Below, piece after piece: positions 37,954 to 48,190 of a stretch of 64,000 bases of DNA. How positions within the stretch are numbered: position 1 is the first letter of the stretch; each line of letters starts with the position of its first letter. The notes beneath the pieces are model-generated. The model searched no databases. It worked only from the letters and a program-made list of their open reading frames with translations, and was not told where the DNA came from. Source of the stretch: an uncultured Sphingomonadaceae bacterium (GTDB lineage: Bacteria; Pseudomonadota; Alphaproteobacteria; Sphingomonadales; Sphingomonadaceae). The translations under genes and the position numbers were made by a program. The DNA is taken from positions 1,550,001 to 1,614,000 of the forward strand of contig CANLSQ010000001.1 in NCBI GenBank assembly GCA_947493955.1, written 5' to 3'.

Positions 37954-37997
37954 AAGTTACTGTCCCCTATAACCTTACCAATCCCGGAGGAAAATTA

Positions 37998-39371
37998 TTA
38001 GCGTTTGCGGCGGCCGCCTTTGAGTTTCGCTTTTTTCAGCAGATCGCCATATTGCAGAGCCAACAAGTGGCTCTGAATCTGGGTAACCGTATCGACGGTC
38101 ACGTTCACGATAATCAGCAAACTGGTCCCGCCCAGGAAGAAGAGCGGCAAATTGGTTTGCGCCATAATATATTCCGGCAAAACACAGACAAAAGCCAGAT
38201 ACGCAGCGCCAACAACCGTAATACGGGTCAATACATAATCGAGATAATCCGATGTATTTTTACCGGGCCGGATGCCAGGCACGAAGCCGCCATTTTTCTT
38301 GAGATTATCGGCGGTTTCTTCGGGGTTAAAAACAACCGCCGTGTAGAAGAAACAGAAGAAGATAATACCGGCTGCATAAAGTGCCATGTAAAGCGGTTGC
38401 CCATGCGCAAGATATTGGTTCAACGCGATAATGAAGTCACCGCTCGCGCTTTCTCCTGCAGCTGTATTTCCAGCAAACTGGCTAACCGTCAGTGGCATCA
38501 GCAACAGCGAGGAAGCGAAGATCGGCGGGATAACACCGGCTGTATTGACCTTCAGCGGCAAATGACTGCGGTCCGCCTGCATCACGCCATTTTGCGTGGC
38601 GCGCTTGGGATATTGAATGAGCACGCGTCTCTGTGCACGCTCCATGAAACTGATGAACAGCACCAGACCAACGACCATCGCGATCAAACCAACAATGGTC
38701 AAAGCGCCAACAGAACCAGTCCGGCTGCCTTCCATGAGATTGCTGACGAAAGTCGGCATCTGGGCGACAATACCGGCCATGATGATAAGCGAGATACCGT
38801 TACCGATACCGCGACTGGTAATCTGTTCACCCAGCCACATCAGGAATAATGTACCGCCGACCAGGCTGATCACCGCACCAATACGAAAGCCCATACCGGG
38901 ATTCACCACAGCTTGGAGGCCGGATTGAGAGGCAAAGCTCTCCAGCCCAACGGCTATGAAATAGCCCTGGATCGCCGTCAGACCAACCGTACCATAGCGG
39001 GTATATTGATTGAGCTTTTTGCGGCCCGCTTCGCCGTCTTTCTTGATCGCGGCCAATGTCGGTGACAAAGCGGCGGCCAACTGCACAACAATCGATGCGG
39101 TAATATAGGGCATGACACCCAACGCAATCAGGCTCATCCGTTCAAGCGAACCGCCGGAAAATGTATTGAAAATATCAAGAACACCACCGCGTGTCTGGTC
39201 ATATAGATCCGCCAGTACGACTGGATCCACACCAGGAAGTGGTACGAAGCTGAGCAGCCGGAAAACCACCAACGCACCCAGTGTAAACCAGATACGTTTG
39301 CGGAGTTCGGTTGCTTCTCCGAATTTAGCCAGGCTCAAATTTGCTGCGACCTGATCGGCTTTTGATGCCAT
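37998..39371 (-). CDS. secY: Protein translocase subunit SecY
   Basis: 457 residues with ten predicted TM helices. Landmarks are the plug region after LPGVDPVV, GIGNGISLIIMAGIV (TM5, cited in part as GIGNGISLI), and RPGKNTSDYLDYVLTRIT with the long cytoplasmic loop arginines. It forms the Sec channel with SecE and SecG. AAGGAA precedes the ATG. The 5' leader contains a TGAAGC/GCTTCA hairpin (39399-39417) and, upstream, a strong terminator that separates it from rplO. Confidence 0.98.
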   Translation of the reverse strand: MASKADQVAANLSLAKFGEATELRKRIWFTLGALVVFRLLSFVPLPGVDPVVLADLYDQTRGGVLDIFNTFSGGSLERMSLIALGVMPYITASIVVQLAAALSPTLAAIKKDGEAGRKKLNQYTRYGTVGLTAIQGYFIAVGLESFASQSGLQAVVNPGMGFRIGAVISLVGGTLFLMWLGEQITSRGIGNGISLIIMAGIVAQMPTFVSNLMEGSRTGSVGALTIVGLIAMVVGLVLFISFMERAQRRVLIQYPKRATQNGVMQADRSHLPLKVNTAGVIPPIFASSLLLMPLTVSQFAGNTAAGESASGDFIIALNQYLAHGQPLYMALYAAGIIFFCFFYTAVVFNPEETADNLKKNGGFVPGIRPGKNTSDYLDYVLTRITVVGAAYLAFVCVLPEYIMAQTNLPLFFLGGTSLLIIVNVTVDTVTQIQSHLLALQYGDLLKKAKLKGGRRKR

Positions 39372-39398
39372 TTTAGTAGTTCCTTGCCCCGCCGTTCA

Positions 39399-39417
39399 TG
39401 AAGCTATTCCTGCTTCA
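39399..39417. repeat. Hairpin in the secY leader
   Basis: TGAAGC (39399-39404) and GCTTCA (39412-39417) with a 7-base loop, about 28 bases before the secY ATG. It may influence secY translation; no ligand is suggested. Confidence 0.3.
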
Positions 39418-39496
39418 AATCAATGCATCGATCCCATATCGGATGTTGCTGCCCGAAAAACAAGGCTCTTGGGCATCAAGCTGAGCCGATACGGAT

Positions 39497-39538
39497 AAAA
39501 AGAAAGGCCCCGTCTATGCTCTGAAGCTTAGCGGGGCC
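39497..39538 (-). terminator. Strong terminator between rplO and secY
   Basis: On the minus strand GGCCCCG (39538-39532) and CGGGGCC (39512-39506) pair around a 19-base loop that can itself fold (CTAAGCTTCAGAGCATAG). TTTCTTTTTAT follows directly. It is as good an intrinsic terminator as any in the window, yet it lies inside the spc operon, 16 bases past the rplO stop. Confidence 0.75.
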
Positions 39539-39553
39539 GTTGATTAGTCTAAA

Positions 39554-40108
39554 TCAATCTTTCTTTTTGGCCCTGTTGGCGGCCTTTTTCTCTTTAGCCG
39601 GCTTGGAAGGTGTTGCCTTCTTTTCGCCTTTTGGACGGTGGGCCGCTGCACCAGCAAGAATTTCGACTTTGCCGCCCGCTTTTTCCACCGCTTCGATGGC
39701 TGCTTTGGAAGCGCCAGCAACAGCAATAGTGATTTTCGCCTTGATTTCACCTTTGGCGAGCAGACGCACACCGTCTTTGCCGCCACGGGTCAGACCGGCT
39801 GCGTTCAAAGTTGCCTGGTCCAGCGTACCTTTGTTGGCCAGCTTTTTAGCGTCGATGAACTTCTGGATCATACCCAGATTGACTTCAGCATAGTCGGCGC
39901 CGAACGGGTTGTTGAAACCGCGCTTCGGAAGCCGCATGTGAAGTGGCATCTGACCACCTTCAAAGCCGTTGATGGAAACACCAGAGCGAGACTTCTGGCC
40001 CTTTTGACCACGTCCGCCGGTTTTGCCTTTGCCGGAACCAATGCCTCGGCCAATACGGGTACGCAATTTGCGTGCGCCGTCATTATCTTTAATTTCGTTC
40101 AGTTTCAT
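39554..40108 (-). CDS. rplO: 50S ribosomal protein L15
   Basis: 184 residues; the core (E. coli 144) is followed by a Lys/Ala/Pro-rich tail of about 30 residues. Typical segments are [19 protein letters not shown] (cited in part: [11 protein letters not shown]) and [18 protein letters not shown]15 is an early assembly protein of the large subunit. A strong terminator follows its stop. Confidence 0.97.
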   Translation of the reverse strand: MKLNEIKDNDGARKLRTRIGRGIGSGKGKTGGRGQKGQKSRSGVSINGFEGGQMPLHMRLPKRGFNNPFGADYAEVNLGMIQKFIDAKKLANKGTLDQATLNAAGLTRGGKDGVRLLAKGEIKAKITIAVAGASKAAIEAVEKAGGKVEILAGAAAHRPKGEKKATPSKPAKEKKAANRAKKKD

Positions 40109-40154
40109 GTCGTGTACTCGCTTTCGCTTTTATTCGCACGGTTGTCCTCGGGCT

Positions 40155-40334
40155 TTACCCTTCAACAACCTCTACAAGGTGGTGCACCTTACGGATCATG
40201 CCGCGCACTTCCGGGGTGTCTTCCAATTCGGAAACACGGTGCATTTTATTGAGGCCCAGGCCGATCAACGTCTTGCGCTGTTCTTCCGGGCGACGGATTG
40301 GCGAACCAATCTGCTTGATTTTTACTTTAGCCAT
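40155..40334 (-). CDS. rpmD: 50S ribosomal protein L30
   Basis: 59 residues. The frame runs from ATG 40334 to TAA 40155 and begins [29 protein letters not shown] and a final HHLVEVVEG complete the L30 pattern. It lies 6 bases after rpsE, in the standard spc order rpsE-rpmD-rplO. Confidence 0.95.
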   Translation of the reverse strand: MAKVKIKQIGSPIRRPEEQRKTLIGLGLNKMHRVSELEDTPEVRGMIRKVHHLVEVVEG

Positions 40335-40340
40335 TATGCC

Positions 40341-41069
40341 TTACTCCGTAACTGCTGCAGCTTCGGCCTCAGCCTCAGCTTCAGAAGCGCCGCCGCGGCC
40401 AAGCAGATCGGCAACTTTCTTGCCGCGCCGCTGGGATACAGCCTTGGGGCTGGTCTGTTCACCAAGCGCCACGAAGGTTGCCCGGATCATGTTATAAGGG
40501 TTGGATGTTCCATTAGACTTGGTCACCACATCGGCAACACCAAGACTTTCGAAAACCGCACGCATAGGACCACCGGCAATGATACCGGTACCTGGAGGCG
40601 CCGAACGCAAGGTCACGTTGCCTGCACCAAACTGGCCTTTGCCGTCATGGTGAAGCGTACGACCTTCCCGCAATGGAACGCGAACCATTTTCTTTTTCGC
40701 AGCGGCTGTTGCTTTGGTAATCGCTTCAGGCACTTCGCGTGCTTTACCTTTACCAAAACCGGCACGACCTTTGCCGTCGCCAACCACAACCAATGCAGCA
40801 AAACCAAAGCGCTTACCGCCTTTAACAGTTTTGGAAACACGGTTGATGTGAACCAGTTTCTCGATCAACTCTTCGCCCTGATCCTGATCCCGGCCACCAC
40901 GACCACGGCCACGACCGCGTCCGCCATCACGGCCGCCGCGTCCACCGTCACGTCCGCCACGGTTTCCACCACGACCTTGACGCTCTTGTTTTTGCTCGGC
41001 AGGAGCAGCCTCAGCTGGTGCAGCTGATTCCGGCGCTTCTGAGCCTTCGTTCTTTGTTTCTTCAGCCAT
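40341..41069 (-). CDS. rpsE: 30S ribosomal protein S5 with RG-rich N-terminal extension
   Basis: 242 residues against about 167 in E. coli. Residues 1-30 are E/A/P-rich and acidic; residues 30-62 are an [10 protein letters not shown] low-complexity tract; the S5 core starts at [14 protein letters not shown] (about 67) with the spectinomycin-loop [11 protein letters not shown] and [10 protein letters not shown]. The extension is shared by sphingomonad S5 proteins as far as I recall. S5 sits at the mRNA entry tunnel. A short A/E-rich tail follows the core. It is 2 bases from rplR. Confidence 0.97.
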   Translation of the reverse strand: MAEETKNEGSEAPESAAPAEAAPAEQKQERQGRGGNRGGRDGGRGGRDGGRGRGRGRGGRDQDQGEELIEKLVHINRVSKTVKGGKRFGFAALVVVGDGKGRAGFGKGKAREVPEAITKATAAAKKKMVRVPLREGRTLHHDGKGQFGAGNVTLRSAPPGTGIIAGGPMRAVFESLGVADVVTKSNGTSNPYNMIRATFVALGEQTSPKAVSQRRGKKVADLLGRGGASEAEAEAEAAAVTE

Positions 41070-41071
41070 GC

Positions 41072-41425
41072 TTAAAACTCCAATCCGCCTTCACGTGCAG
41101 CGTCGGCCAAGGCCTTCACACGTCCGTGATACAGAAAACCGCCACGGTCAAAAATTACTTCGGTTACGCCCGCTTTTTTCGCTGCTGCTGCAACGCGCTT
41201 GCCAACATCGGCTGCGGCAGCGCTATCGGCACCCGTTTTTACCTTGGACGCCTTGTCGATTGTTGAAGCAGCGGCAACAGTCTTGCCCTCTGAATCATCA
41301 ATGACTTGCGCATAGATATGACGACCTGTGCGGTGCACAGACAAACGAGGTTTTGTGAGCCCGCGCTTCCGCAATTTGGTGCGAACGCGTTGCTGACGCC
41401 GTTTGAATAGAGAAATATTAGCCAT
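41072..41425 (-). CDS. rplR: 50S ribosomal protein L18
   Basis: 117 residues, normal length. [18 protein letters not shown] and the C-terminal [24 protein letters not shown] are the L18 signatures (quoted in part: [12 protein letters not shown]). It binds 5S rRNA with L5. It lies 3 bases from rplF. Confidence 0.97.
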   Translation of the reverse strand: MANISLFKRRQQRVRTKLRKRGLTKPRLSVHRTGRHIYAQVIDDSEGKTVAAASTIDKASKVKTGADSAAAADVGKRVAAAAKKAGVTEVIFDRGGFLYHGRVKALADAAREGGLEF

Positions 41426-41428
41426 GGC

Positions 41429-41962
41429 TTATTTCTTCTTCCCTTCTTTGCGGAAAACATATTCGCCGCGATATTTAATGCCCTTGCCCTTATAAGGCTC
41501 CGGTTTGCGCCAGCGCCGAATTTCTGCGGCAACCTGACCAACCTGCTGTTTATCAATACCCGAAATTTCGACCGTGGTCTGATCCGGCGTCTTGATGGTG
41601 ATACCTTCTGGAATGTCGAAATCGACATCGTGGCTAAAACCAAGCTGCAGGTTAAGGACTTTGCCCTTCACTGCCGCACGATAACCAACCCCGGTTATTT
41701 CAAGAACTTTGGTAAAACCTTCGGTTACACCGTCGACAAGGTTCTGAACCAGCGTCCGTTGCATGCCCCAGTAAGAGCGTGCGCGTGTGGTTTTGTTTGC
41801 TGGTGTGACCAACAAACCGCCATCGCTCAACTCATAGCTCAGATCATCAACCATAGGGGTAGAAAGTTCGCCCTTTGGTCCTTTGATCTTGACCAGGCCG
41901 TCTTCCATCGTGGCGGTAACGCCGTCAGGAATGCTAACTGCTTTTTTGCCGATACGAGACAT
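41429..41962 (-). CDS. rplF: 50S ribosomal protein L6
   Basis: 177 residues: [15 protein letters not shown] at the start, two similar domains, and the C-terminal [22 protein letters not shown] (quoted in part: PYKGKGIKY). It lies near the GTPase-associated centre of the 50S subunit. Its ATG overlaps the rpsH stop by one base, indicating coupling. Confidence 0.98.
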   Translation of the reverse strand: MSRIGKKAVSIPDGVTATMEDGLVKIKGPKGELSTPMVDDLSYELSDGGLLVTPANKTTRARSYWGMQRTLVQNLVDGVTEGFTKVLEITGVGYRAAVKGKVLNLQLGFSHDVDFDIPEGITIKTPDQTTVEISGIDKQQVGQVAAEIRRWRKPEPYKGKGIKYRGEYVFRKEGKKK

Positions 41963-42357
41963 TAGAACACCTCTGCGAGTACTTCGCCGCCAACATTCTG
42001 CTGGCGCGCTTCCGCGTCAGACAAAACACCTTTTGGCGTCGAAACGATTGTAATGCCCAGGCCATTGCGTACTGAAGGCAGCTCCTGAGAACCGCTGTAG
42101 ATACGACGACCAGGCTTTGAAACGCGGGCCACGTGGCGGATAGCCGGCTCGCCTTCAAAATATTTCAGTTCAATACGAAGACCGGGGTGCTTGTTCACCT
42201 CTTCTTCGCTGTAGCCGCGAATATAACCTTCGCGCTGCAGAACTTCGAGAACAGCACCGCGCAATTTGGAAGCAGGTGAAACCACACTGTCCTTACGTGC
42301 TTGCTGTCCGTTACGGATGCGGGTGAGCATATCACCCAAGGGATCGGTAAAAGCCAT
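41962..42357 (-). CDS. rpsH: 30S ribosomal protein S8
   Basis: 131 residues. [18 protein letters not shown] at the N-terminus and [20 protein letters not shown] near the C-terminus (quoted in part: IVSTPKGVL) are diagnostic. S8 binds the central domain of 16S rRNA and in E. coli represses the spc operon. It overlaps rplF by one base and follows rpsN by 12. Confidence 0.98.
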   Translation of the reverse strand: MAFTDPLGDMLTRIRNGQQARKDSVVSPASKLRGAVLEVLQREGYIRGYSEEEVNKHPGLRIELKYFEGEPAIRHVARVSKPGRRIYSGSQELPSVRNGLGITIVSTPKGVLSDAEARQQNVGGEVLAEVF

Positions 42358-42369
42358 ATTATCTTCCCT

Positions 42370-42675
42370 TTACCAGCTGGATTTCGTTACGCCGGGGATA
42401 AGGCCTTTGTTAGCCATATCACGCAGCTCAATGCGGCAGAGACGGAACTTGCGGTAATAGCCGCGCGGACGTCCTGTTGTTTCGCAGCGGTTACGCACGC
42501 GGGTTGGATTACCGTTGCGTGGAATTTCCGCCATTTTAAGACGCGCCATCAAACGCTCGGTCTCGTCAAGAGACTGATCGTTGGCCATCGCCTTCAACTT
42601 CGCATAACGGCCGGCATATTTCTTAACCAGCTTCTTGCGACGTTCGTTTTTATTAATGGAACTCAGTTTCGCCAT
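42370..42675 (-). CDS. rpsN: 30S ribosomal protein S14 (zinc-free type)
   Basis: 101 residues, the long form without the C-x2-C zinc ribbon. [16 protein letters not shown] at the start and [16 protein letters not shown] near residue 62 are typical. It lies in the 30S head. It follows rplE by 68 bases. Confidence 0.97.
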   Translation of the reverse strand: MAKLSSINKNERRKKLVKKYAGRYAKLKAMANDQSLDETERLMARLKMAEIPRNGNPTRVRNRCETTGRPRGYYRKFRLCRIELRDMANKGLIPGVTKSSW

Positions 42676-42743
42676 GACTTAAGTTCTCTTCCTTTCTTGC
42701 GTGTCTCCGAAAACCGGAAACTTAAAAAATTGTCTCTCGCGGA

Positions 42744-43322
42744 TTATGCCGCTGCTTGCTCTTCTTCTTCCTGCGGGAACGGGAAACCGAACAGTTTCAG
42801 AAGCTCGCGAGCTTCGTCATTCGTTTTCGCGCTTGTCGTCACGATAATGTCCATGCCGCGCACCACATCGATGTCGTCATAGGCAATCTCAGGAAAAATA
42901 ATCTGCTCTTTAATACCCATGGCAAAGTTGCCACGACCATCAAAACTCTTTGGATTCAGACCACGAAAGTCACGAATTCGCGGCATGGCCACGGTAATCA
43001 GACGATCGAGAAATTCGTACATCCGCTCACGGCGCAATGTTACTTTACAACCAATCGGCATGCCTTCACGCAGCTTGAACGTCGCGATGGACGTCTTGGC
43101 TTTGGTAATGACAGGCTTCTGACCAGCAATCAGTTCCATTTCAGCTGCCGCTGTCGTGGCTTTCTTCTTGTCCTGGCTACCTTCACCAACGCCCATATTC
43201 AGTGTGATCTTGGTGATCTTTGGCACTTCCATAACATTGGAATAGTTGAACTTTTCCTGCATCGCTTTGACGATCTGATCGTCATATTTTTTACGCATGC
43301 GTGGCAAATATTTATCAGCCAT
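42744..43322 (-). CDS. rplE: 50S ribosomal protein L5
   Basis: 192 residues (E. coli 179) with a short E/A-rich tail. Signatures are [29 protein letters not shown] (quoted in part) and [16 protein letters not shown]. It bridges 5S rRNA and the P-site tRNA. Its start lies inside the 3' end of rplX (8-base overlap). Confidence 0.98.
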   Translation of the reverse strand: MADKYLPRMRKKYDDQIVKAMQEKFNYSNVMEVPKITKITLNMGVGEGSQDKKKATTAAAEMELIAGQKPVITKAKTSIATFKLREGMPIGCKVTLRRERMYEFLDRLITVAMPRIRDFRGLNPKSFDGRGNFAMGIKEQIIFPEIAYDDIDVVRGMDIIVTTSAKTNDEARELLKLFGFPFPQEEEEQAAA

Positions 43323-43635
43323 CGACTTTCTCCCCGGATTTCACGGCCACACGGACCATCTTTCCGTCTTTCTCTTCAAAGCGAACCCGTGTCGGCTTGC
43401 CATCTTTAGGATCAGCCACAGCAACCTTACTGATGTGCATTGGCGCTTCACGGCGTTCCAGACCACCTTGCGGGTTGGCCTGTGTCGGTTTGCGGTGACG
43501 CACAGCAACATTGGCACCAGCGACGATCACTTTATCGTCTTTTGGCATAACCTTGGTCACTTCACCGGATTTGCCTTTGTCCTTGCCGGACAGAACAACA
43601 ACGGTGTCACCCTTTTTGATCTTTGCATTGGCCAT
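43315..43635 (-). CDS. rplX: 50S ribosomal protein L24
   Basis: 106 residues with a KOW motif: [22 protein letters not shown] at the N-terminus (quoted in part: [11 protein letters not shown]) and [15 protein letters not shown]. It is an initiator of 50S assembly. It overlaps rplE by 8 bases and follows rplN by 2. Confidence 0.97.
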   Translation of the reverse strand: MANAKIKKGDTVVVLSGKDKGKSGEVTKVMPKDDKVIVAGANVAVRHRKPTQANPQGGLERREAPMHISKVAVADPKDGKPTRVRFEEKDGKMVRVAVKSGEKVDG

Positions 43636-43637
43636 GA

Positions 43638-44006
43638 TTATAGTACCTCCGGCGCAAGGCTGATGATTTTCATATGCTTCTTGGCGCGCAGTTCGCGAAC
43701 CACAGGGCCAAAGATACGCGTGCCAATTGGCTCCTGCGCATTGTTGACCAAAACAGCGGCATTGCTGTCGAAGCGGATAACCGAACCGTCTTTGCGGCGG
43801 ATATCTTTCTTCGTGCGCACGATCACGGCCCGGTGAACATCACCCTTCTTGACCTTGCCGCGCGGGGCCGCTTCCTTGATCGACACAACAATAATGTCGC
43901 CAACGCCAGCAAACCGGCGCTTGGAACCGCCCAGCACCTTGATACACTGCACGCGTTTGGCTCCGCTATTGTCAGCGACCTCCAAGTTCGATTGCATCTG
44001 GATCAT
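43638..44006 (-). CDS. rplN: 50S ribosomal protein L14
   Basis: 122 residues, the exact family length. [17 protein letters not shown] begins it, and [20 protein letters not shown] is the L14 core signature (quoted in part). It lies at the intersubunit interface. A 61-base spacer separates it from rpsQ. Confidence 0.98.
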   Translation of the reverse strand: MIQMQSNLEVADNSGAKRVQCIKVLGGSKRRFAGVGDIIVVSIKEAAPRGKVKKGDVHRAVIVRTKKDIRRKDGSVIRFDSNAAVLVNNAQEPIGTRIFGPVVRELRAKKHMKIISLAPEVL

Positions 44007-44067
44007 GGATCCATTTCCTTCTTCATTCCGCCCCGAATATTCGGAGCACAGTTAAACTTCGCTAGCT

Positions 44068-44379
44068 TCAGCTTTCGGCTTTGACTTCGCCTTCGTCTTC
44101 AGCGGTAATTTCAGCAACCTTTGGCGTTGCAGGAGCAGCAGCAGCGCCAACCCGTTCCAGCACCTTCCAAGTCTTCAACTTGGAAATCGGTTTTGTTTCC
44201 TCGATGCGCACGGTTTCACCAGTGCTCATCTCGTTCTTTTCATCATGCGCATGATATTTTTTCGAGCGACGCATAATTTTTCCGTAAAGCGGATGCTTCA
44301 CTTTGCGTTCGACATTGACGACAATAGTCTTGTCGCCCTTGTCTGACACTACTGTGCCGGTGAGAATACGTTTTGGCAT
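44068..44379 (-). CDS. rpsQ: 30S ribosomal protein S17
   Basis: 103 residues. The S17 OB-fold core spans residues 1-80 ([18 protein letters not shown] and [11 protein letters not shown]). An A/P/E-rich tail of about 22 residues is extra compared with E. coli (84). It binds 16S helix 11. It starts 9 bases after rpmC. Confidence 0.97.
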   Translation of the reverse strand: MPKRILTGTVVSDKGDKTIVVNVERKVKHPLYGKIMRRSKKYHAHDEKNEMSTGETVRIEETKPISKLKTWKVLERVGAAAAPATPKVAEITAEDEGEVKAES

Positions 44380-44388
44380 ATCGGTTCC

Positions 44389-44601
44389 TTACGCCTTTTC
44401 TGCGACGGCGGCTTTCGCGCGCTCGTTCTGCAGGGTTTTAATCTTCGCAATCGTGCGACGCACTTCGCGTATCCGACTTGGCTTTTCGAGCTGGTTGGTC
44501 GCAGACTGAAAGCGCAGGTTAAATGCCTCGCGCTTCAGTTCGACCAGATCGGCTTCAAGCTGATCGTCGGTTTTGGTCCGCAAATCTTCTGTCTTGCTCA
44601 T
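44389..44601 (-). CDS. rpmC: 50S ribosomal protein L29
   Basis: 70 residues of coiled-coil type: LRTKTDDQLEADLVELKREAFNLRFQ is the L29 core (quoted in part: LKREAFNLRFQ). It sits at the exit tunnel near L23. ATG 44601 lies 4 bases after the rplP stop; the longer upstream frame overlaps rplP and lacks support. Confidence 0.96.
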   Translation of the reverse strand: MSKTEDLRTKTDDQLEADLVELKREAFNLRFQSATNQLEKPSRIREVRRTIAKIKTLQNERAKAAVAEKA

Positions 44602-44605
44602 GTCC

Positions 44606-45037
44606 TTAACCTTCCAAATGTGACGTATCGCCAAGGCGAGCCACAACTTTTGTCTTGATAGGGAGCTTCATCGCCGCACGCTCGAAAGCAACCGCAGCAA
44701 TTGGGCCAGGAACGCCATCCAGTTCAAACATGATCCGGCCTGGTTTTACCCGACAAGCCCAATATTCGACCGAACCCTTACCTTTACCCTGACGCACTTC
44801 AGCAGGCTTCTTCGAAACCGGCACGTCCGGGAAGATGCGGATCCACAAACGACCTTGCCGTTTGATATGACGTGTAATCGCACGGCGAGCCGCTTCGATC
44901 TGACGCGCGGTGACCCGTTCTGGCTCCATGGCTTTCAGACCATAAGAACCGAAGTTCAGCGTCGTACCGCCTGGAGCCTTTCCTTTAATCCGACCCTTGT
45001 GAGCCTTCCGGAATTTTGTTTTCTTTGGTTGCAGCAT
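44606..45037 (-). CDS. rplP: 50S ribosomal protein L16
   Basis: 143 residues. [19 protein letters not shown] begins it, and [18 protein letters not shown] and the ALKLP-like [11 protein letters not shown] segment complete the L16 pattern. It lies near the A-site of the peptidyl transferase centre. It follows rpsC by 24 bases. Confidence 0.98.
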   Translation of the reverse strand: MLQPKKTKFRKAHKGRIKGKAPGGTTLNFGSYGLKAMEPERVTARQIEAARRAITRHIKRQGRLWIRIFPDVPVSKKPAEVRQGKGKGSVEYWACRVKPGRIMFELDGVPGPIAAVAFERAAMKLPIKTKVVARLGDTSHLEG

Positions 45038-45061
45038 GATGCTTTACCTATTCCCTAAAAA

Positions 45062-45757
45062 TCAACGAGAGGGGCGGACGCCGGAAGTTTGCGCTTCCAC
45101 CATCAACCGATCCTGAGCCATCGGGTCGTGACCCAATATCTCGCCTTTGAAAATCCAGACCTTGATACCGATAATGCCGTAAGCGGTGAGCGCTTCATGT
45201 TCAGCATAGTCGATATTGGCGCGCAGCGTATGAAGCGGCACGCGGCCTTCACGGTACCATTCAACACGGGCAATTTCTGCTCCGCCCAAACGACCACCAC
45301 AAACAATTTTAATACCTTCGGCACCCAGACGGAGAGCGGACTGAACAGCGCGCTTCATCGCCCGGCGGAAAGCAACACGGCGGATCAACTGATCACCAAT
45401 GCCCTGTGCAACCAATTGTGCGTCAACTTCTGGCTTGCGAATTTCAACAATGTTCAAAGACACATCACTGGAAGACATTTCACTGAGCTTGCGGCGCAGC
45501 TTCTCAATATCCGCACCCTTCTTACCGATGATAACACCGGGACGGGCGGCATAGATGGAAACGCGGCAGGTTTTGGCCGGACGCTCAATTACAACCTTGG
45601 AGATCGCAGCCTGTGGCACGGTTTCCAGGATATATTTGCGCATCTTGATGTCTTCCATCAAGAGATTGCCGTAATCAGCACCTTCCGCATACCAGCGGCT
45701 GTCCCAAGTCCGGTTAATCTGCAGGCGAAGCCCGATAGGATTACTCTTTTGACCCAT
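45062..45757 (-). CDS. rpsC: 30S ribosomal protein S3
   Basis: 231 residues: [24 protein letters not shown] at the start (quoted in part: [11 protein letters not shown]), the KH domain [14 protein letters not shown] and the C-terminal [20 protein letters not shown]. It forms part of the mRNA entry channel with helicase function. It follows rplV by 3 bases. Confidence 0.98.
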   Translation of the reverse strand: MGQKSNPIGLRLQINRTWDSRWYAEGADYGNLLMEDIKMRKYILETVPQAAISKVVIERPAKTCRVSIYAARPGVIIGKKGADIEKLRRKLSEMSSSDVSLNIVEIRKPEVDAQLVAQGIGDQLIRRVAFRRAMKRAVQSALRLGAEGIKIVCGGRLGGAEIARVEWYREGRVPLHTLRANIDYAEHEALTAYGIIGIKVWIFKGEILGHDPMAQDRLMVEAQTSGVRPSR

Positions 45758-45760
45758 GGT

Positions 45761-46144
45761 TTACGCCTCTTCTTCTTCGTGCTCGCGAACAACGATGCGA
45801 ACGCGGCTAAATGGCTTGATGATCTTGGCTGAACGACCACGTGCGCGGGCTTTCCAGCGCTTCATGGTCAGGCTTTTGCCAACACTGGCTTCCTGAACGA
45901 TCAATGCGTCAACATCCAGATTATGGTTGTTTTCTGCATTGGCTATAGCGGAAGCGAGAACCTTGCTCACATCCTTGGCCATGCTCTTTTTTGAGAAGGA
46001 CAGGATGCTTAAAGCCTCTTCCGCTTTCTTGCCGCGGATCAGCTGTGCAACAAGGTTCAGCTTCTGGGCAGAACCACGAATGGAATTGCCAACAGCCAAA
46101 GCTTCATTGTCGCCAACGCGGCGGGGTGATGATGCCTTACCCAT
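45761..46144 (-). CDS. rplV: 50S ribosomal protein L22
   Basis: 127 residues. The core [21 protein letters not shown] and the beta-hairpin [23 protein letters not shown] that lines the exit tunnel are intact (quoted in part: [13 protein letters not shown]). The N-terminus is about 15 residues longer than E. coli (110). Its ATG overlaps the rpsS stop by one base. Confidence 0.97.
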   Translation of the reverse strand: MGKASSPRRVGDNEALAVGNSIRGSAQKLNLVAQLIRGKKAEEALSILSFSKKSMAKDVSKVLASAIANAENNHNLDVDALIVQEASVGKSLTMKRWKARARGRSAKIIKPFSRVRIVVREHEEEEA

Positions 46145-46419
46145 TATTTCTTGCCTTTTTTGTCAGCGCCATGGCCGTAATAGTTACGCGTCGGAGCGAA
46201 CTCGCCAAGCTTGTGGCCAACCATGTCTTCATTCACGGAAACCGGAATGAATTTCTGGCCGTTATAAACGTTGAAAGTAAGCCCGACGAAATCAGGGAGG
46301 ACTGTAGAACGACGCGACCATGTCTTGATCGGCGAGCGTGCACCAGCTTCCTGCGCGTCTTGCGCTTTTTTCAGCAGATGGAGGTCAACAAATGGACCTT
46401 TTTTGATGGAACGAGCCAT
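46144..46419 (-). CDS. rpsS: 30S ribosomal protein S19
   Basis: 91 residues, normal length. [35 protein letters not shown] and [10 protein letters not shown] are the S19 signatures. It binds the 30S head with S13. It follows rplB by 2 bases. Confidence 0.98.
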   Translation of the reverse strand: MARSIKKGPFVDLHLLKKAQDAQEAGARSPIKTWSRRSTVLPDFVGLTFNVYNGQKFIPVSVNEDMVGHKLGEFAPTRNYYGHGADKKGKK

Positions 46420-46421
46420 GC

Positions 46422-47258
46422 TTACCTCTTCTTCTTAGCGTGACGCGACCGGATGATCATCTTGTCGGTCGTTTTGTTCTTACGGGTACGAGCGCCCTTG
46501 GTTGGCTTGCCCCATGGCGTCACTGGGTGACGACCACCGGAGGTCCGACCTTCACCACCACCATGCGGGTGATCGACAGGGTTTTTCGCAACACCACGTG
46601 TCAAAGGACGACGGCCCTTCCAACGCGTGCGGCCAGCTTTACCGAAATTCTGGTTGGAGTTGTCGGGGTTTGAAACCGCACCAACCGTGCCCATGCAATC
46701 GCTGCGAATATAACGCTGCTCCCCTGAGTTCAGGCGAACAATGACCATACCCCGGTCACGACCAACAATCTGGACATATGTACCAGCAGAGCGAGCAATC
46801 TGACCGCCCTTGCCTGGCTTCATTTCCACATTGTGGATGATCGTACCGATTGGCATTTGCGACAATTTCATCGCGTTGCCTGGCTTCACGTCAACTTTTT
46901 CACCAGCAATGACCGTGTCACCAACAGCCAGACGCTGAGGCGCCAGAATGTAGCTTAGTTCACCATCATCATATTTGATCAAAGCGATAAAGGCGGTCCG
47001 GTTAGGATCATATTCGATCCGTTCAACGGTCGCCGAGATATCGAACTTGCGGCGCTTAAAGTCCACTTTACGATATTTCTGCTTGTGACCACCCGCGATA
47101 CCGCGTGAGGTTACGTGACCTTTGTTGTTGCGACCGCCAGTTTTGCGCTTGCCTTCAACAAGCTTCTTGACGGGCTTGCCTTTCCAAAGGCCGCTCTTGT
47201 CGACCAGGATAAGACCGCGTCGCGCAGGACTTGTCGGTTTATAGGATTTTAAAGCCAT
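46422..47258 (-). CDS. rplB: 50S ribosomal protein L2
   Basis: 278 residues (E. coli 273). [23 protein letters not shown] and the catalytic-centre histidine region [18 protein letters not shown] are present (quoted in part: [13 protein letters not shown]). It is essential for subunit association and peptidyl transfer. It follows rplW by one base. Confidence 0.98.
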   Translation of the reverse strand: MALKSYKPTSPARRGLILVDKSGLWKGKPVKKLVEGKRKTGGRNNKGHVTSRGIAGGHKQKYRKVDFKRRKFDISATVERIEYDPNRTAFIALIKYDDGELSYILAPQRLAVGDTVIAGEKVDVKPGNAMKLSQMPIGTIIHNVEMKPGKGGQIARSAGTYVQIVGRDRGMVIVRLNSGEQRYIRSDCMGTVGAVSNPDNSNQNFGKAGRTRWKGRRPLTRGVAKNPVDHPHGGGEGRTSGGRHPVTPWGKPTKGARTRKNKTTDKMIIRSRHAKKKR

Positions 47259-47259
47259 C

Positions 47260-47568
47260 TTAAATTCCCGTGGTGATGTCGATGGTCTGGCCTTCAGCCA
47301 AAGTCACGACAGCTTTTTTAACATCGTTGCGAGTGTAGGGGCGACCCTTCCACTTCTTGGTTTTGCCCTTTTGCACCATCGTGTTCACGCCTTTGACTTT
47401 GACATCAAACAACGCCTCGATAGCTGCTTTGATCTGCGGCTTGGTTGCGGTGTTCGCAACTTTGAAAACCACAGCGTTATTTTCGCTGAGCAAGGTTGAT
47501 TTCTCGGTGATGTGTGGGCCGACAATTACGTCATAGTGACGAATGTCCACTGCTTCTTTTTTAGCCAT
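47260..47568 (-). CDS. rplW: 50S ribosomal protein L23
   Basis: 102 residues. [22 protein letters not shown] and [18 protein letters not shown] are typical (quoted in part: [10 protein letters not shown]). It docks trigger factor and SRP at the tunnel exit. ATG 47568 lies 8 bases inside the rplD 3' end, giving an overlap. The longer frame to 47592 is not needed. Confidence 0.97.
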   Translation of the reverse strand: MAKKEAVDIRHYDVIVGPHITEKSTLLSENNAVVFKVANTATKPQIKAAIEALFDVKVKGVNTMVQKGKTKKWKGRPYTRNDVKKAVVTLAEGQTIDITTGI

Positions 47569-48187
47569 TGAAGCGTGCCTCCAGCTTTTCAACCGCAGCG
47601 CGTGTCAGCACCAGGGTTTCATGGTTCAAAATGTCATAAACATTGGCACCAGCCGCTGACATCACATTGACGCGTGGAATGTTGTTGGATGCCTTAGAGA
47701 AAGCATCGTTCACATCATCACCATCCATGACCAGCGCTGATTTGCCAAAACCGAGCTTCGTAATATTGGCCAGAAGAGCCTGTGTTTTGGCTTCTTTCAT
47801 TTCAATATTCTCAAGCACGATCAGATTGTCGTTCTTTGCCTTGTCAGACAGCGCCATTTTCAGACCCAATGCACGAACTTTCTTGTTCAGCGAAGGGTTG
47901 AAGTCACGCTTGCGCGCACCGTGGGCTTTACCACCACCAACAAAGATAGGAGCACGACGGTCACCATGACGAGCAGTACCACCGCCCTTTTGGTTGCCGA
48001 ACTTCTTGCCGGTACGGGCAATGTCACTACGCTCACGCGTTGGACGGGCGGTGCCGCGTGCTTTTTCACGTTGCCAGTTGACGACGCGGTGCAAAATGTC
48101 TGCGCGCGCTTCAAGACCGAACACGTCATCGTTCAAATCGATGTCGCCCTTGGCTTTTGCGTCGAGGGTTTTCACTTTCAATTTCAT
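47561..48187 (-). CDS. rplD: 50S ribosomal protein L4
   Basis: 208 residues. [38 protein letters not shown] is the conserved loop (quoted in part: [20 protein letters not shown], here [14 protein letters not shown]), and the C-terminal [22 protein letters not shown] ends it. In E. coli L4 also represses the S10 operon through its leader RNA. It follows rplC by 3 bases. Confidence 0.97.
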   Translation of the reverse strand: MKLKVKTLDAKAKGDIDLNDDVFGLEARADILHRVVNWQREKARGTARPTRERSDIARTGKKFGNQKGGGTARHGDRRAPIFVGGGKAHGARKRDFNPSLNKKVRALGLKMALSDKAKNDNLIVLENIEMKEAKTQALLANITKLGFGKSALVMDGDDVNDAFSKASNNIPRVNVMSAAGANVYDILNHETLVLTRAAVEKLEARFNG

Positions 48188-48190
48188 GGC

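Noticed and set aside
40870-40975. Tandem repeat or CRISPR-like array in the rpsE 5' region
   Set aside because: The repetition is codon-level Gly/Arg low complexity within S5, without regular spacers.
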